A stretch of DNA of 64,000 nucleotides from Niastella sp966211305 (GCA_966211305.1 CBIHPC010000004.1:25526-89525); one strand, 5' to 3'; shown: positions 9,377 to 18,766, counted from the first letter of the stretch. Program-made: numbers and translations. The notes: generated by a model not told the origin, from the sequence alone.

Positions 9377-9415
9377 AGACGCGTATTTATGACATCAGTT
9401 TTTAAAAAATGGCTT

Positions 9416-9844
9416 TTAGTAAACAATAATAAAGTTGTGATATTTCTGTACCGGAAAACCGGTTTTATACAAATAGACATACAACACCCCGTTCTTATAT
9501 TCAGCCGTACCAAAATCCGTATCGGCATCGGTTGGCAGGTCGATCTTTCTGGATATATAATCGTAGTCGAAACCATGAAGGCGATAGCATGCATCATTAT
9601 TTTTAGCGGCGGCCCTTTTCCTTCCGGCTATAAACAAAGAACAACCGTGACTGGTTATAAAGAACTCATCATTTTTAAAACCCGGCGCCGGCATCTCTAT
9701 CTGGTAATAATCAGGAAACTCTATAATATTAACAGGTGTTTTAGTGCTTTTTCTCCTTAATCCTAACCCTTTCTCATCCCTGGGTTGATATATGCCCGGA
9801 TATACAGCCGTGGTCTTTAGATGGTATTGTACTTTTTTAAGCAT
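9416..9844 (-). CDS. Hsp20/alpha-crystallin small heat-shock protein (first copy)
   Basis: A 142-residue protein. The alpha-crystallin domain runs from about residue 38 (VNIIEFPDYYQIEMPAPGF) to about 128 (AEYKNGVLYVYLYKTG), and the short arms are unusual. It should act as an ATP-independent holdase for unfolding proteins. It is the first gene of a minus-strand operon with a glucan phosphorylase and a P-ATPase. The start at 9844 lies 17 nt from a TAAATTGC -7 element with tandem Crp-type boxes upstream. Confidence 0.8.
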   Translation of the reverse strand: MLKKVQYHLKTTAVYPGIYQPRDEKGLGLRRKSTKTPVNIIEFPDYYQIEMPAPGFKNDEFFITSHGCSLFIAGRKRAAAKNNDACYRLHGFDYDYISRKIDLPTDADTDFGTAEYKNGVLYVYLYKTGFPVQKYHNFIIVY

Positions 9845-9860
9845 GATAATGGCTTGTAAT

Positions 9861-9925
9861 GCAATTTAGCCGGTATCTTTACGGGTTTCGATGATGGCGG
9901 TCAAACCGGCCCAGGATTATAATCA
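9861..9925 (-). promoter_or_regulatory. Boxed promoter of the hsp20-phosphorylase-ATPase operon
   Basis: The proximal box TGATGGCGGTCA is at 9892-9903. A second box, GGATTATAATCA at 9914-9925, matches five of the six core bases and is exactly 22 bp further upstream. On the minus strand TAAATTGC (9861-9868) follows the proximal box after 23 nt. The lipoprotein gene at 50056 uses the same box and -7 sequences. Confidence 0.7.
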
Positions 9926-9998
9926 TTCAAAACGAAAAGACAGGGATCTTTATCAGATAAGTTTTAAAATACATTTAACTGAGCCGTTAAGTTAATCA

Positions 9999-10787
9999 TC
10001 AGTGAAAGCTGGCAGCCATGTGTTTCAACAGTACCTTCCCCGACCACGTTCCCGGCACCATCATGCGTTTGATTGTATATAGAGGCTCCTGTTGGCTTTT
10101 TTTGCCTGTCAACTGAAAAGCGGCCTTTACGCCCCGTTTCTTCAATTCGATAATAGCCTGTTCATTCCACACGCCAAAGGGATAAGCAAAAAAATCGACC
10201 GGTTTTCCGGTAATTGCTTCCAGTTTCATTTTAGGTTTATCAACCTGCTGCTCCCACTGGTTTCCCTGTATATTTTTTACAGATGGATGATCATAGGTAT
10301 GACCTTCGATGGCATGCCCGTTTTCTGCCAGTACTCTAATCTGCTCAGTTTTAAGATAGTTTCTTTTTCCGATGCAAACCGTCATAATGAAGAATACACC
10401 TTTATACCCGTATTTTTCCAGGATCTTTGATGCAATTGAAAAGTGGGTCTCATGTGTATCATCAAAAGTGAACATAACCGGCTTTACAGGCAATGGTACT
10501 CCATTTTTTATATGATCATATAACTGAGCCGGAATTATGCTGTGATAGCCACTGTCCTTTAAAACCTTTATTTGTTGTTCGAAATGAAGCGCGCTTATCC
10601 GGTAGATATTCTCTTTTTCAGTGTTTGCAGTAATGTTATGATAACATAGAATGGGTACCTCACGGGGAGGATAGCCGGTTACAGAATGTTCGCCGGAGAT
10701 TGAATTAAATTGAAATGTATTGGACCTGCCCGTAAGAAGGCCTGACGATAACAGTAAGATCAGTAATATAGAATTTGCATTTTTCAA
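9999..10787 (-). CDS. Secreted polysaccharide deacetylase (NodB domain)
   Basis: A 262-residue protein with an N-terminal signal sequence (about residues 1-21). The NodB domain is seen as CYHNI, the metal motif TFDD, EGHTYDHPS, and FAYPFG near the C terminus. It would remove N- or O-acetyl groups from an envelope polysaccharide or peptidoglycan. It follows the baeRF3 gene after 52 nt on the same strand and has no box of its own, so it is probably the second gene of that operon. Confidence 0.8.
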   Translation of the reverse strand: MKNANSILLILLLSSGLLTGRSNTFQFNSISGEHSVTGYPPREVPILCYHNITANTEKENIYRISALHFEQQIKVLKDSGYHSIIPAQLYDHIKNGVPLPVKPVMFTFDDTHETHFSIASKILEKYGYKGVFFIMTVCIGKRNYLKTEQIRVLAENGHAIEGHTYDHPSVKNIQGNQWEQQVDKPKMKLEAITGKPVDFFAYPFGVWNEQAIIELKKRGVKAAFQLTGKKSQQEPLYTIKRMMVPGTWSGKVLLKHMAASFH

Positions 10788-10839
10788 GATTAAACGATTT
10801 TATTGGTATTCCCGGTCCGCGAACCCGGCCGGCATTCGG

Positions 10840-11970
10840 TCAATACCTTGTTATTAAACCCAGTCTGTTATGATCTTTCAATGTATTGTAGTCAAAAACT
10901 ATTACTTCTGCTTTTTTATCGAGCGCGTTTAAAATAAGATCATTCACCACATCGGCCACAATTGTATGCGGCTCATCAGGAACGTCGAGACGCAGATCAG
11001 CGGCCCGATCGTTTACTAAATAACCTTTTACCGAATAGTCTTTTTCTACCAGCAGCCTGTAACACCTGTCTTCCAAAACAGTTCTCCATATGTTCTCTAA
11101 GCCGGTGACTCCCTTACCCTCGCCAATCTTTTCTTCAAAATCATCTATTACACGTCTTTTGCATTTGTTCAGGTATAATAGCATGTTCTTCCACGCCAGT
11201 GGGCCGAGCTCCTGCGGGTTAAGAGAAATATGACTTCCTGGAATTTCACAGGCAATTTGCTTATTGTAGGCAGTTATTGTTTTATAATACAACAGATCGT
11301 TTCTATCACCTGTAATAACCAGCAAAGTTTCATTGGTTATATAATTGCTTAATACGTTGTCGGTTTCCCTGAAAAAATCACTAACCCTCGTTTCATCCAT
11401 TACGATTTTGTCTTTTTCAAATTCTTTTAAAGAACTATTACCTGTATAAGAGCCTCCTCTTGGCGGCCCGCTATATTCGTACAATACATCGCGCTTTTGG
11501 GGAAAATGTTTATCAATGATTTCCGTAATGTTATCCAGCCGGGCGGTGTAAAGCCTTGTTTCATTTTTTCCAAGCGCCAATATGGCATAAGAAACATCGT
11601 AATAAGATTCATATATAAGTTCTTTGACCTGAAATGCGTGATCGATAGTCACTTTTTCAGTTACGGGAAAGTTGAAGTGAATAAGTGCCTTTGCGTGACC
11701 GGAAACAAAAAAGCCGATACCTGTGCCTCTGTGCAAATAGTCTATTTGTTCAGATAATTCATCTATTGCATCCGACAGGGGGGTAGCAATGTTGTTGTCA
11801 TAGCTATTTCGTAATAACATTTTAGCCTGGTGAACAGCCTTCTCTATTTGCATTGATATCAGTTTCCTGTCTTTTAAAAGAAACGAGACGGGTGTAATTA
11901 TTGATACGCATATGTTGCCGGTTTTATTTTTCTGTGTTTGTAAACTGTGGGGCGGCTCTCTTTTCTTCAT
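10840..11970 (-). CDS. baeRF family 3 protein (archaeo-eukaryotic release factor-like), copy 1
   Basis: A 376-residue cytoplasmic protein. It aligns over its whole length with the protein at 46462-47595: ICVSIITP near the N terminus, IGFFVSGHAKALIHFNFPV, KIGEGKGVTGLENIW and the final LITRY. The family consists of bacterial eRF1/Pelota-like proteins predicted to act on ribosomes. No GGQ hydrolysis motif is visible, so peptide release is unlikely. The boxed promoter upstream places it in the stress set. Function is inferred from family membership only. Confidence 0.7.
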   Translation of the reverse strand: MKKREPPHSLQTQKNKTGNICVSIITPVSFLLKDRKLISMQIEKAVHQAKMLLRNSYDNNIATPLSDAIDELSEQIDYLHRGTGIGFFVSGHAKALIHFNFPVTEKVTIDHAFQVKELIYESYYDVSYAILALGKNETRLYTARLDNITEIIDKHFPQKRDVLYEYSGPPRGGSYTGNSSLKEFEKDKIVMDETRVSDFFRETDNVLSNYITNETLLVITGDRNDLLYYKTITAYNKQIACEIPGSHISLNPQELGPLAWKNMLLYLNKCKRRVIDDFEEKIGEGKGVTGLENIWRTVLEDRCYRLLVEKDYSVKGYLVNDRAADLRLDVPDEPHTIVADVVNDLILNALDKKAEVIVFDYNTLKDHNRLGLITRY

Positions 11971-12021
11971 GTTTTTTAAATTTCAGATATGGTCAAATTA
12001 GTAATCCAGGTGTTCTTCTTA

Positions 12022-12087
12022 TAAAGCTACCAGTATCCGGTCCCTGATTTCAATGATGGGTGTCAATACCAGCTATGATAATAAACA
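12022..12087 (-). promoter_or_regulatory. Boxed promoter of baeRF3 copy 1
   Basis: The box TGATGGGTGTCA at 12054-12065 is followed on the minus strand, after 24 nt, by TAGCTTTA (12022-12029). TGATAATAAACA at 12076-12087, 22 bp upstream, keeps five of six core bases. The region is shared with the divergent receiver gene at 12206, for which no matching -7 was found. Confidence 0.7.
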
Positions 12088-12205
12088 ATTGGAACATAGG
12101 AAATTTGATCCTGATAACCATAAATTCCTTACCTTACATATCGCTTCGTAGACCTCCGTTTTTTTATGAAAACGTTTCAACGATAATTCTTTAAAAGCAT
12201 TAGCA

Positions 12206-12571
12206 ATGAAACGAATACTATTGGTTGAGGATAATACCCCTATCAGGGAAAACACCTCTGAATTGCTGGAACTGGCCAATTACGAAGTGCTGTCAGCCTG
12301 TAATGGCCAGGAAGGGCTGGAGATCGCATTGAAGGAAAACCCCGATCTTATTATCTGCGACATCATGATGCCTGAGATAGACGGCTATCATCTGCTTGAA
12401 ATACTCCGGCGCCAACCAGTCTTCAGGAACACGCCCTTTCTTTTTTTTACTGCCTCTGCTGAAAAATCTGAGATCAGCAAAGGCCTTGATGCCGGGGCCA
12501 ATGATTATATTACAAAGCCATTTGATCCCGATCAACTTTTGTCTTTAATGGAAAAATATCTGAACGAATAG
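12206..12571 (+). CDS. Stand-alone receiver domain (CheY-like)
   Basis: A 121-residue single receiver with E8/D9, phospho-acceptor D52 (CDIMMPEIDGY), a conserved Thr/Ser after FLFFTAS and the KPF lysine. It resembles the receiver of the REC-Crp regulator at 3681 (shared ELLELANYEV-type helix, NPDLI.CDIMMP, RNTPF) and looks like a duplicate without the output domain. It may share the same kinase and act as a phosphate sink or adaptor; this is inference. It is divergent from baeRF3. Confidence 0.85.
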   Translation: MKRILLVEDNTPIRENTSELLELANYEVLSACNGQEGLEIALKENPDLIICDIMMPEIDGYHLLEILRRQPVFRNTPFLFFTASAEKSEISKGLDAGANDYITKPFDPDQLLSLMEKYLNE

Positions 12572-12640
12572 GCTCCTGCCGTTAGTAATGAATGTGGAAA
12601 TTATTTTGAGATTATTCCGGATATATAACCAGTAATAAGT

Positions 12641-14209
12641 TTATTTTCCTGATCTTTTAATGCTGATTTGATCGAAGTTAATTTTCCTGTATATGTCCTC
12701 ATTGAACTGCACGATACCGGTTGAATCAAACCAGGCGGTATTGTACAATACAATTACCGGAGTATGTTCTTTAACGGGAATTGGTACGGGCGCCTGATTG
12801 CGGATACAACCTTTTTCCCCGAGGGTATCGATGGCAATAGTATTTTCCTTTAACAGAAAATGAGCCAGCTCCAAGGCTTTTTCAACACGCATGCAGCCAT
12901 GGCTGAAGTAGCGCCTGTTTAAGTTGAATAATACTTTCCACGGCGTGTCGTGCAGATAAACGCTGTAAGGGCTGTAGAAGTTCAGTTTAACTATACCCAG
13001 TGAATTATCACAACCCGTTGATTGACGCAAAGCATAAGGAAAGTTGGAAGGGGACAGGCTGTTCCAGTTGATACTTCCGGGATCAACTATTTTTCCTGCT
13101 TTGTTCAATACCTGCATATTGTTAGCTTCGAGGTAACCTGCATTTCGCTGTATTAAAGGCAACAGTTCACGGGTTGCTATATTATGTGGTACGCTCCAGT
13201 AGGGATACAGTATCACTTCTGTAATTGTACTGGCAAGGGTAGGAGTAGGGGTTGATCTTTTGCCAACGATCAACTTTGATTCCATCAGCGTGTTTCCATT
13301 ATGAACAACCAACAGAGTTGCTGAAGGAATATTTACAACAAATACAGGTGATTGAATGCTAAGGCAACGAAGCCAACGGATAGCATTTATGGCATTTTTC
13401 AACTCCGCTATCCGTACCGATACCGGCACATTCAGTTTTTCAATAGTAAGCTTATGTAAAACACCATCGTCCAATAAATTAAAAAGGCGTTGTGCCGACC
13501 GCACTTTTGACTTTAAAAAAGAAACTGAATAATTGGCATTCAGCGAATCCACAATCCCCAGGTAATAAAGCCTGTTCAGCAGCGGCTGATTTGAACTATT
13601 GACGGCAGTTGATATTATTTTTGTTTCTTTAAAAAGGCTGTCTTTTAAACGCTGATTATATATTATAAGCCAGTTATTTAAAGTACGATAGCCGGCTAAA
13701 TCAGGTTCCAGTTCATTTACGATGCCCGATAAACGATTTGATTTAATTGCCGCAGCCATTAATTCCGGAATATTGAGGCAATCCGGATAATCGCTTAGAC
13801 CATTATAGCCTAGCGCAGGCTTACGATTACCATATGCTATATCCCTGAATATATGGATGGCCGCATCCGTAAAGCGGAGCTCTGCAAGGAGGGTGTCGCG
13901 GCGAACGGGTGGAATGTACTGATTACTTCGGAATGATTTGATGAAATCAAACTGGTAGTCTTCTGTGTTAAGGCCCAGATCCGAAGCTAACTGCAATAGT
14001 TGAAGCAGCGTGTCTGTACTATTGTAGCTGTTCATCCAAACGAACTGAGATCCGTTCAATTTATAAAACTCCTTTACATAATCGGGGTATTGCAGGGAAA
14101 TATCATTGCGGCCCGCTTTTATCAATTGCAACTCATCAGCGGTTACCTGGGCGCTTGCTGTTATTGCAATCAATGCGTGTAAACATAGTAAAAGGGATCG
14201 TATGCGCAT
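12641..14209 (-). CDS. L,D-transpeptidase of the YcbB type
   Basis: About 522 residues from the ATG at 14209. An in-frame ATG at 14296 would add a stretch that overlaps the preceding gene and hides the signal peptide MRIRSLLLCLHALIAITASA. After a scaffold region comes the YkuD domain with HDTPWKVLF and the catalytic SHGCMRVEKA. The enzyme makes 3-3 cross-links in peptidoglycan or attaches proteins to it in the periplasm. Such cross-links increase in non-growing cells. It is the third gene of the operon Hsp20, site-2 protease, transpeptidase. Confidence 0.85.
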   Translation of the reverse strand: MRIRSLLLCLHALIAITASAQVTADELQLIKAGRNDISLQYPDYVKEFYKLNGSQFVWMNSYNSTDTLLQLLQLASDLGLNTEDYQFDFIKSFRSNQYIPPVRRDTLLAELRFTDAAIHIFRDIAYGNRKPALGYNGLSDYPDCLNIPELMAAAIKSNRLSGIVNELEPDLAGYRTLNNWLIIYNQRLKDSLFKETKIISTAVNSSNQPLLNRLYYLGIVDSLNANYSVSFLKSKVRSAQRLFNLLDDGVLHKLTIEKLNVPVSVRIAELKNAINAIRWLRCLSIQSPVFVVNIPSATLLVVHNGNTLMESKLIVGKRSTPTPTLASTITEVILYPYWSVPHNIATRELLPLIQRNAGYLEANNMQVLNKAGKIVDPGSINWNSLSPSNFPYALRQSTGCDNSLGIVKLNFYSPYSVYLHDTPWKVLFNLNRRYFSHGCMRVEKALELAHFLLKENTIAIDTLGEKGCIRNQAPVPIPVKEHTPVIVLYNTAWFDSTGIVQFNEDIYRKINFDQISIKRSGK

Positions 14210-14258
14210 TGTTGCTCTTTTAAAGGGTTGATAAGGTGTTTCTCTATTGATTATATGA

Positions 14259-15380
14259 TTAGTGCAACAGGCCGGCCAAAGATCTGATCCTGCCATATTG
14301 TTTTGTATTCACTTTATTCAAAAGCAGGTATTCAATAATATGGTTAAGACTTACTACACCAATAAAATGGCTGTTATCCATCACCGGGTAAACCCGTTCA
14401 TCATTACGGGCAAGTTTTTCCAGTACGGTGTCTACCTCTTTATCTCCATCCAGTAATTCCAGTTTCTCTTTGTCAAGTTCTTTTATGGGTTCATTATAGT
14501 TCATTTCGGCAAGGGCTTTTACAATTTCCATCCGGTTAACAGTGCCAATTGGGTTTATACCGTCCATCAGAATAAAGTATTTGCTGTGATTGCTGTTTAA
14601 GATGTTGGCAGCTTCCTGTACTGTCATATTTGCCTGTAAACTGTTGTAATCATACATCAATACTTCATTTAATTTAATTCCACTCACCAATGACTTCAAT
14701 CGCAAATAGTTTTCTTCGGCCCCGGCCGAAAAAATAATGAAGATCCCAATGGCCGGTAAAAGCGGATTAATGAATACTATTCCTGCAATTATTAACACAA
14801 TGGCAATGATCTTGCCTGTTGTTGCAGCTATCGTTGTAGCCTGTATATAATTCATTTTGAATCCAAGCAGGGCACGTAGTATCCTTCCGCCATCCATGGG
14901 GAAAGCCGGTATTAAATTGAATACGGCAAGCACTACATTTACAACAAAGAGATTGTATAAAAAGTCATGGCCATGCATGATGCTCATATGAGTGCCATAT
15001 TCAGCCAATGACATGTTTGGCAATACCAGCCAGATCAACCCTGCAATGAAAATGTTTACCAGCGGTCCCGCAATACTTATGGCCAGTTCCTGGCCGGGAT
15101 CGTCGGGAAATTTTTCTATACTGGCAATACCGCCAATAGGAAGCAGTATAATTTCTTTTGCCTTGATGCCATAACGGGCGGCCATCAGGGCATGACCGGA
15201 TTCATGCAACGTGATGCATATGAATACTGCCGTTAAAAACAACAACGACCATGTTAACTGTTCAATGTTGTTCCCTGTGTATGCATTTACCAGTAACACC
15301 CAGCCTATCAGCAATAAAAATGTCCAGTGAATATGTAAGCTGATTCCCCGAATTGTCAGTATTTTATAAGCTCCGCGCAT
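14259..15380 (-). CDS. Site-2 protease family metallopeptidase with C-terminal CBS pair
   Basis: A 373-residue intramembrane protease. The zinc motif HESGH lies near residue 60 in a membrane helix, and the second metal site is FPMDGGRIL. About six membrane helices are followed by two CBS domains in the last 130 residues (MYDYNSLQANMTVQEAAN and DERVYPVMDNSHFIGVV). CBS domains usually sense adenine nucleotides. Substrates could be anti-sigma factors or signal-peptide remnants. The gene follows Hsp20 by 68 nt. Confidence 0.85.
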   Translation of the reverse strand: MRGAYKILTIRGISLHIHWTFLLLIGWVLLVNAYTGNNIEQLTWSLLFLTAVFICITLHESGHALMAARYGIKAKEIILLPIGGIASIEKFPDDPGQELAISIAGPLVNIFIAGLIWLVLPNMSLAEYGTHMSIMHGHDFLYNLFVVNVVLAVFNLIPAFPMDGGRILRALLGFKMNYIQATTIAATTGKIIAIVLIIAGIVFINPLLPAIGIFIIFSAGAEENYLRLKSLVSGIKLNEVLMYDYNSLQANMTVQEAANILNSNHSKYFILMDGINPIGTVNRMEIVKALAEMNYNEPIKELDKEKLELLDGDKEVDTVLEKLARNDERVYPVMDNSHFIGVVSLNHIIEYLLLNKVNTKQYGRIRSLAGLLH

Positions 15381-15448
15381 ATGGATGTTTTTTTATTATA
15401 AAAGTCCCGCCCAACCGCGTGGCAGGACTTAAAGTAAGCACCAATTTC

Positions 15449-15880
15449 TTATTTGACAGTTATATGCTGAGACGAGGCGGCTTTTTTAGTCTGTTCAATT
15501 TTTGGAAGTGTAATATGCAATACACCGTCAGTATAAGCGGCTTCAATTTTTTCTTTAATTACTTCATCAGGTAAAGCAAAACTGCGGCTAAATGAAGAAT
15601 AATTATATTCCTTCCGGGTATAACGCTCCTCTTTTTCTTCCTTCTTTTCTTCTTTTTCACAGCTTATGGTCAGCATATTGCCTTCGATGTCGATGTTGAA
15701 ATCATCTTTTTTCATACCGGGTGCAGCAACCGTCAGTGCAAAATGATTCTTGTTTTCTGTGATATTTACAGCCGGTGTTGTAACAGATCTGCCCATTCCA
15801 AGCAAATCGTTCCAGGGTTTGAAAAAATCATCAAAAACAGGAAATAGCTCGCTACGTCTTGAAAGTTCTTTAGTTGACAT
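15449..15880 (-). CDS. Hsp20/alpha-crystallin small heat-shock protein (second copy)
   Basis: A 143-residue class A small heat-shock protein. The alpha-crystallin domain runs from VNITENKNHFALTVAAPGM to AAYTDGVLHITLPK, followed by a short C-terminal tail ending HITVK. A Lys/Glu-rich insertion (KEEKKEEKEERY) lies in the domain loop. It is first in an operon with the site-2 protease and L,D-transpeptidase. A TGA-N6-TCA box stands at class II distance upstream. Confidence 0.9.
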   Translation of the reverse strand: MSTKELSRRSELFPVFDDFFKPWNDLLGMGRSVTTPAVNITENKNHFALTVAAPGMKKDDFNIDIEGNMLTISCEKEEKKEEKEERYTRKEYNYSSFSRSFALPDEVIKEKIEAAYTDGVLHITLPKIEQTKKAASSQHITVK

Positions 15881-15942
15881 ACAAACTCCATTTTTTTAGG
15901 TTATTAAATATTGATATATCGAATATAGTTACCAATAGCGCC

Positions 15943-15985
15943 ATATTATAAGGACCGCTATCATAAGCCGAAATGAGAGTTGTCA
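15943..15985 (-). promoter_or_regulatory. Boxed promoter of the second hsp20 operon
   Basis: TGAGAGTTGTCA at 15974-15985 is followed on the minus strand after 23 nt by TATAATAT (15943-15950). The spacing fits the set, but the -7 matches TAnnTTTG only partly. No second box is seen 22 bp away. Confidence 0.5.
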
Positions 15986-16048
15986 GTATACAATTTCCGG
16001 TTAACAGGAGGAGCATCAAAGATCCGGTTCATTCTCGCCTTACGCCGC

Positions 16049-16116
16049 TGAAGCGAATCATATATTCCAATGACATGGATCATGATTTTGTCTGATATAA
16101 AGTTTCAATTTTATAG
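16049..16116 (+). promoter_or_regulatory. Tandem Crp-type boxes upstream of ftsH
   Basis: TGAAGCGAATCA (16049-16060) and TGACATGGATCA (16071-16082) are 22 bp apart. The 68 nt from 16049 align without gaps to 32612-32679 in front of the alcohol dehydrogenase, with about 54 identities, including a shared TTTCAATTTTAT. In both copies no good -7 lies at 23-24 nt, so the start point may differ from the other promoters. Confidence 0.65.
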
Positions 16117-16140
16117 AAAACCATATTTTAAATAAATGCC

Positions 16141-18093
16141 ATGCAACCTGATAATAAAATCGTAAAACGTCCGCAAAAGACCCCCTCATCTAAAAAAGCA
16201 ACTGTAATGTGGGTGATGGCGGTTATACTGGGTATTATAATGCTTCCGTTTCTTTATAAGTGGAGCAACAATACGATACAGGAAATTTCATGGCCCGAAT
16301 TTGAGCGGAATATTCTTAATAAAGGAGCCATTGACAAAATTGTTGTTATAAACCAGGAATACATAGAGATCTATTTGAAAATGGAATTTCAGCGGGATAC
16401 TTCATTTCAGAAAGCATTTAGGCCACTGATTGGAAATGTACCTAACCCTGGTCCTCATTACCTGATGAGCATCGGTTCAATAGAAAGTTTTGAGCGAAAG
16501 CTGGATGTCGCCGAACAAAAACTATATGGCAGGGAAATAATACCAGTAACCTACGTAAAAAAAACAAACGACATCTGGGGTATCATAGGGTGGTTTATTC
16601 CTTTGATAATCCTGTTCGTATTATGGCAGTACGTATACCGGAAAAACGCAGGCGGATCCTCGGCTTTTAACTTTGGTAAATCAACCGCTACTTTGCTCGA
16701 TAATGAAAATAAAAGCACCATAACTTTTGATGATGTTGCCGGCCTCGATGAAGCTGAACTTGAAGTAAAGGAGATCGTTGATTTTTTGAAGCAACCGCAT
16801 GAGTTTACGCGGCTTGGTGCCAAGATCCCCAAAGGGGTTATACTCGTTGGCCCGCCCGGCACAGGTAAAACATTGCTGGCAAAAGCAGTGGCGGGAGAAG
16901 CGCAGGTGCCGTTTTTCAGCATCTCGGGATCCGAATTCGTTGAAATGTTTGTCGGCGTTGGCGCTTCCCGGGTTCGCGATCTGTTTAAAAGGGCCAAGGA
17001 AAAAGCGCCATGCATTGTTTTCATCGATGAAATTGATGCCATAGGAAGATCAAGAAGCAGGAATGCCTTGTTTAGCGGCGCCAATGATGAAAGAGAAAGT
17101 ACATTGAATCAGCTACTTACCGAAATGGATGGATTTGGCACCAACACCGGTGTAATTGTATTGGCTGCTACCAACCGCGGCGATATGCTTGACCCCGCCC
17201 TGTTGCGCCCCGGCCGGTTCGACAGGCATATCTATCTTGAACTGCCCAATATAAAAGAACGGGAAGCCATCTTTAAAGTGCATATCAGGCCGCTGGTACT
17301 TGATAACGATATCGATCTGCATTTCCTGTCTGCCCAAACCCCTGGTTTTTCAGGAGCGGACATTGCCAATATTTGTAATGAAGCGGCACTGACTGCAGCC
17401 CGCTTTAAAAAAGAGAAGATCGGTAAAACAGATTTCCTGAATGCCATCGATCGCATAGTGGCCGGCCCCGAGAAAAAAAGCAAGATCATTTCACCGGAAG
17501 AAAAAAGAATAATTGCCTTTCATGAAGCAGGACATGCCTTAACCAGTTGGTTATTGCCAAATGTTGATCCCCTCGTAAAAGTTTCCATAATACCCCGGGG
17601 AAAATCATTGGGATCGGCCTGGTACCTGCCAGAGGAAAAGAACCTGAGAACAAAAACTGCTTTTACGGAACATCTTTGCGCCACATTAGGCGGCAGGGCC
17701 GCAGAGGAGGTGATCTTTGGCGAGGTTTCTTCCGGCGCCCTGGATGATCTTGAAAAGGTAACAAAGGAGGCGTACATGATGATCGCTTATTACGGGTTTA
17801 ATGATAAAATTGGAAATGTCAGTTTCTATGATTCTACCGGCCGGCGAAATTCGGGATTTCAAAAACCTTACAGTGAAGAAACAGGTAAGCTGATCGATGA
17901 AGAAGTACGGGCGCTGGTAGAGAATGCATATCATAAAACGAAAGACCTGCTTATTCAAAACAGGGAATTGCTTGTTAAACTGGCCGAACAGCTGTTGCAA
18001 AAAGAAGTGATCTTTAAAGATGACCTGGAAAAAATAATAGGGCAACGGGTTATACAATCCGCGCCGAAAGATAAAAAATTGTTTAAAGTGTAA
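16141..18093 (+). CDS. ftsH: ATP-dependent zinc metalloprotease FtsH
   Basis: A 650-residue membrane AAA protease. Two transmembrane helices (about 22-40 and 145-165) flank a periplasmic domain. The AAA module has Walker A GPPGTGKT at 237-244, Walker B IVFIDEIDA and the arginine-finger region RPGRFD. The zinc site HEAGH is at 461-465. It degrades membrane and regulatory proteins as a hexamer. The ATG at 16141 is the first in-frame start. Tandem Crp-type boxes lie 58 nt upstream, so this may be a stress-induced second copy; a housekeeping copy elsewhere cannot be excluded. Confidence 0.93.
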   Translation: MQPDNKIVKRPQKTPSSKKATVMWVMAVILGIIMLPFLYKWSNNTIQEISWPEFERNILNKGAIDKIVVINQEYIEIYLKMEFQRDTSFQKAFRPLIGNVPNPGPHYLMSIGSIESFERKLDVAEQKLYGREIIPVTYVKKTNDIWGIIGWFIPLIILFVLWQYVYRKNAGGSSAFNFGKSTATLLDNENKSTITFDDVAGLDEAELEVKEIVDFLKQPHEFTRLGAKIPKGVILVGPPGTGKTLLAKAVAGEAQVPFFSISGSEFVEMFVGVGASRVRDLFKRAKEKAPCIVFIDEIDAIGRSRSRNALFSGANDERESTLNQLLTEMDGFGTNTGVIVLAATNRGDMLDPALLRPGRFDRHIYLELPNIKEREAIFKVHIRPLVLDNDIDLHFLSAQTPGFSGADIANICNEAALTAARFKKEKIGKTDFLNAIDRIVAGPEKKSKIISPEEKRIIAFHEAGHALTSWLLPNVDPLVKVSIIPRGKSLGSAWYLPEEKNLRTKTAFTEHLCATLGGRAAEEVIFGEVSSGALDDLEKVTKEAYMMIAYYGFNDKIGNVSFYDSTGRRNSGFQKPYSEETGKLIDEEVRALVENAYHKTKDLLIQNRELLVKLAEQLLQKEVIFKDDLEKIIGQRVIQSAPKDKKLFKV

Positions 18094-18323
18094 CTATGCA
18101 AAGTCGCCTGAGATGTGCTTCCCCGCATTTTTTCATCGGCCTTTTGAACAATTACTGTTGCATCCTGGTCAACATTTTTCATTACGATAAAAAGAGCAGT
18201 TATCATTCGAGTGTATGATAATCGAAAGTATTTCATGAAATTGGTTGAAACGAGGTTATTGGCTATTCGACAGATATCAGGGTAATCAGGGTAAAGCAGC
18301 CCAACTGGCCGCGTAACCCTGTT

Positions 18324-18623
18324 TTATTGTATTTCAAGTTGCAAATGATCAAGGATCTCGTGTGCTGTAGTTAATCCGTTGTTATGCCAGAGCATATAAC
18401 CGTCTTTGAATATGGCAACCCCGGGCACTGTAAAAATTCCGTAATGTTGTGCTATTTCCTGGTTTTTGTCAATATCGATCCTTAAAGTTATCGCCCGTTC
18501 CCCCGCGATCTCCTTTACTTCTTCCATTACAGGCCCCATGCGTTTACACTGCTCGCTCCAGTCGGCATAAAATTCAACCACCACTGGTAAGGCGCCTTGT
18601 ATATAACCTTCAAAATTATTCAT
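18324..18623 (-). CDS. Thioredoxin-fold protein with a single active-site cysteine
   Basis: A 99-residue thioredoxin-fold protein with the usual VVVEFYADW strand and the cis-proline loop TVPGVAIF. The active site reads W22-S-E-Q-C26 in place of WCGPC, so the nucleophilic first cysteine is serine. It cannot do normal dithiol exchange; mixed-disulfide binding, chaperone-like or adaptor roles are possible. It has one of the best boxed promoters in the window, which suggests it is used. Confidence 0.85.
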   Translation of the reverse strand: MNNFEGYIQGALPVVVEFYADWSEQCKRMGPVMEEVKEIAGERAITLRIDIDKNQEIAQHYGIFTVPGVAIFKDGYMLWHNNGLTTAHEILDHLQLEIQ

Positions 18624-18682
18624 GTCGCAACGTTTTAATGTTTTCCGGCAATTGAGACGGAAGTAAATAATGGTTTTTCGTT

Positions 18683-18766
18683 CAAATCTAGCAGTTTGCG
18701 GTAGGCTATTTCAATGATGAGGATCACCCCGGCTTATGATTATGAGTTAAATCGTGATTTTTATCA
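18683..18766 (-). promoter_or_regulatory. Boxed promoter of the thioredoxin-like gene
   Basis: The box TGATGAGGATCA at 18715-18726 is followed on the minus strand after 24 nt by TAGATTTG (18683-18690), a perfect TAnnTTTG. A half-site TGA lies 22 bp upstream at 18737. A full box TGATTTTTATCA at 18755-18766 is 40 bp upstream and could serve either direction. Confidence 0.75.
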
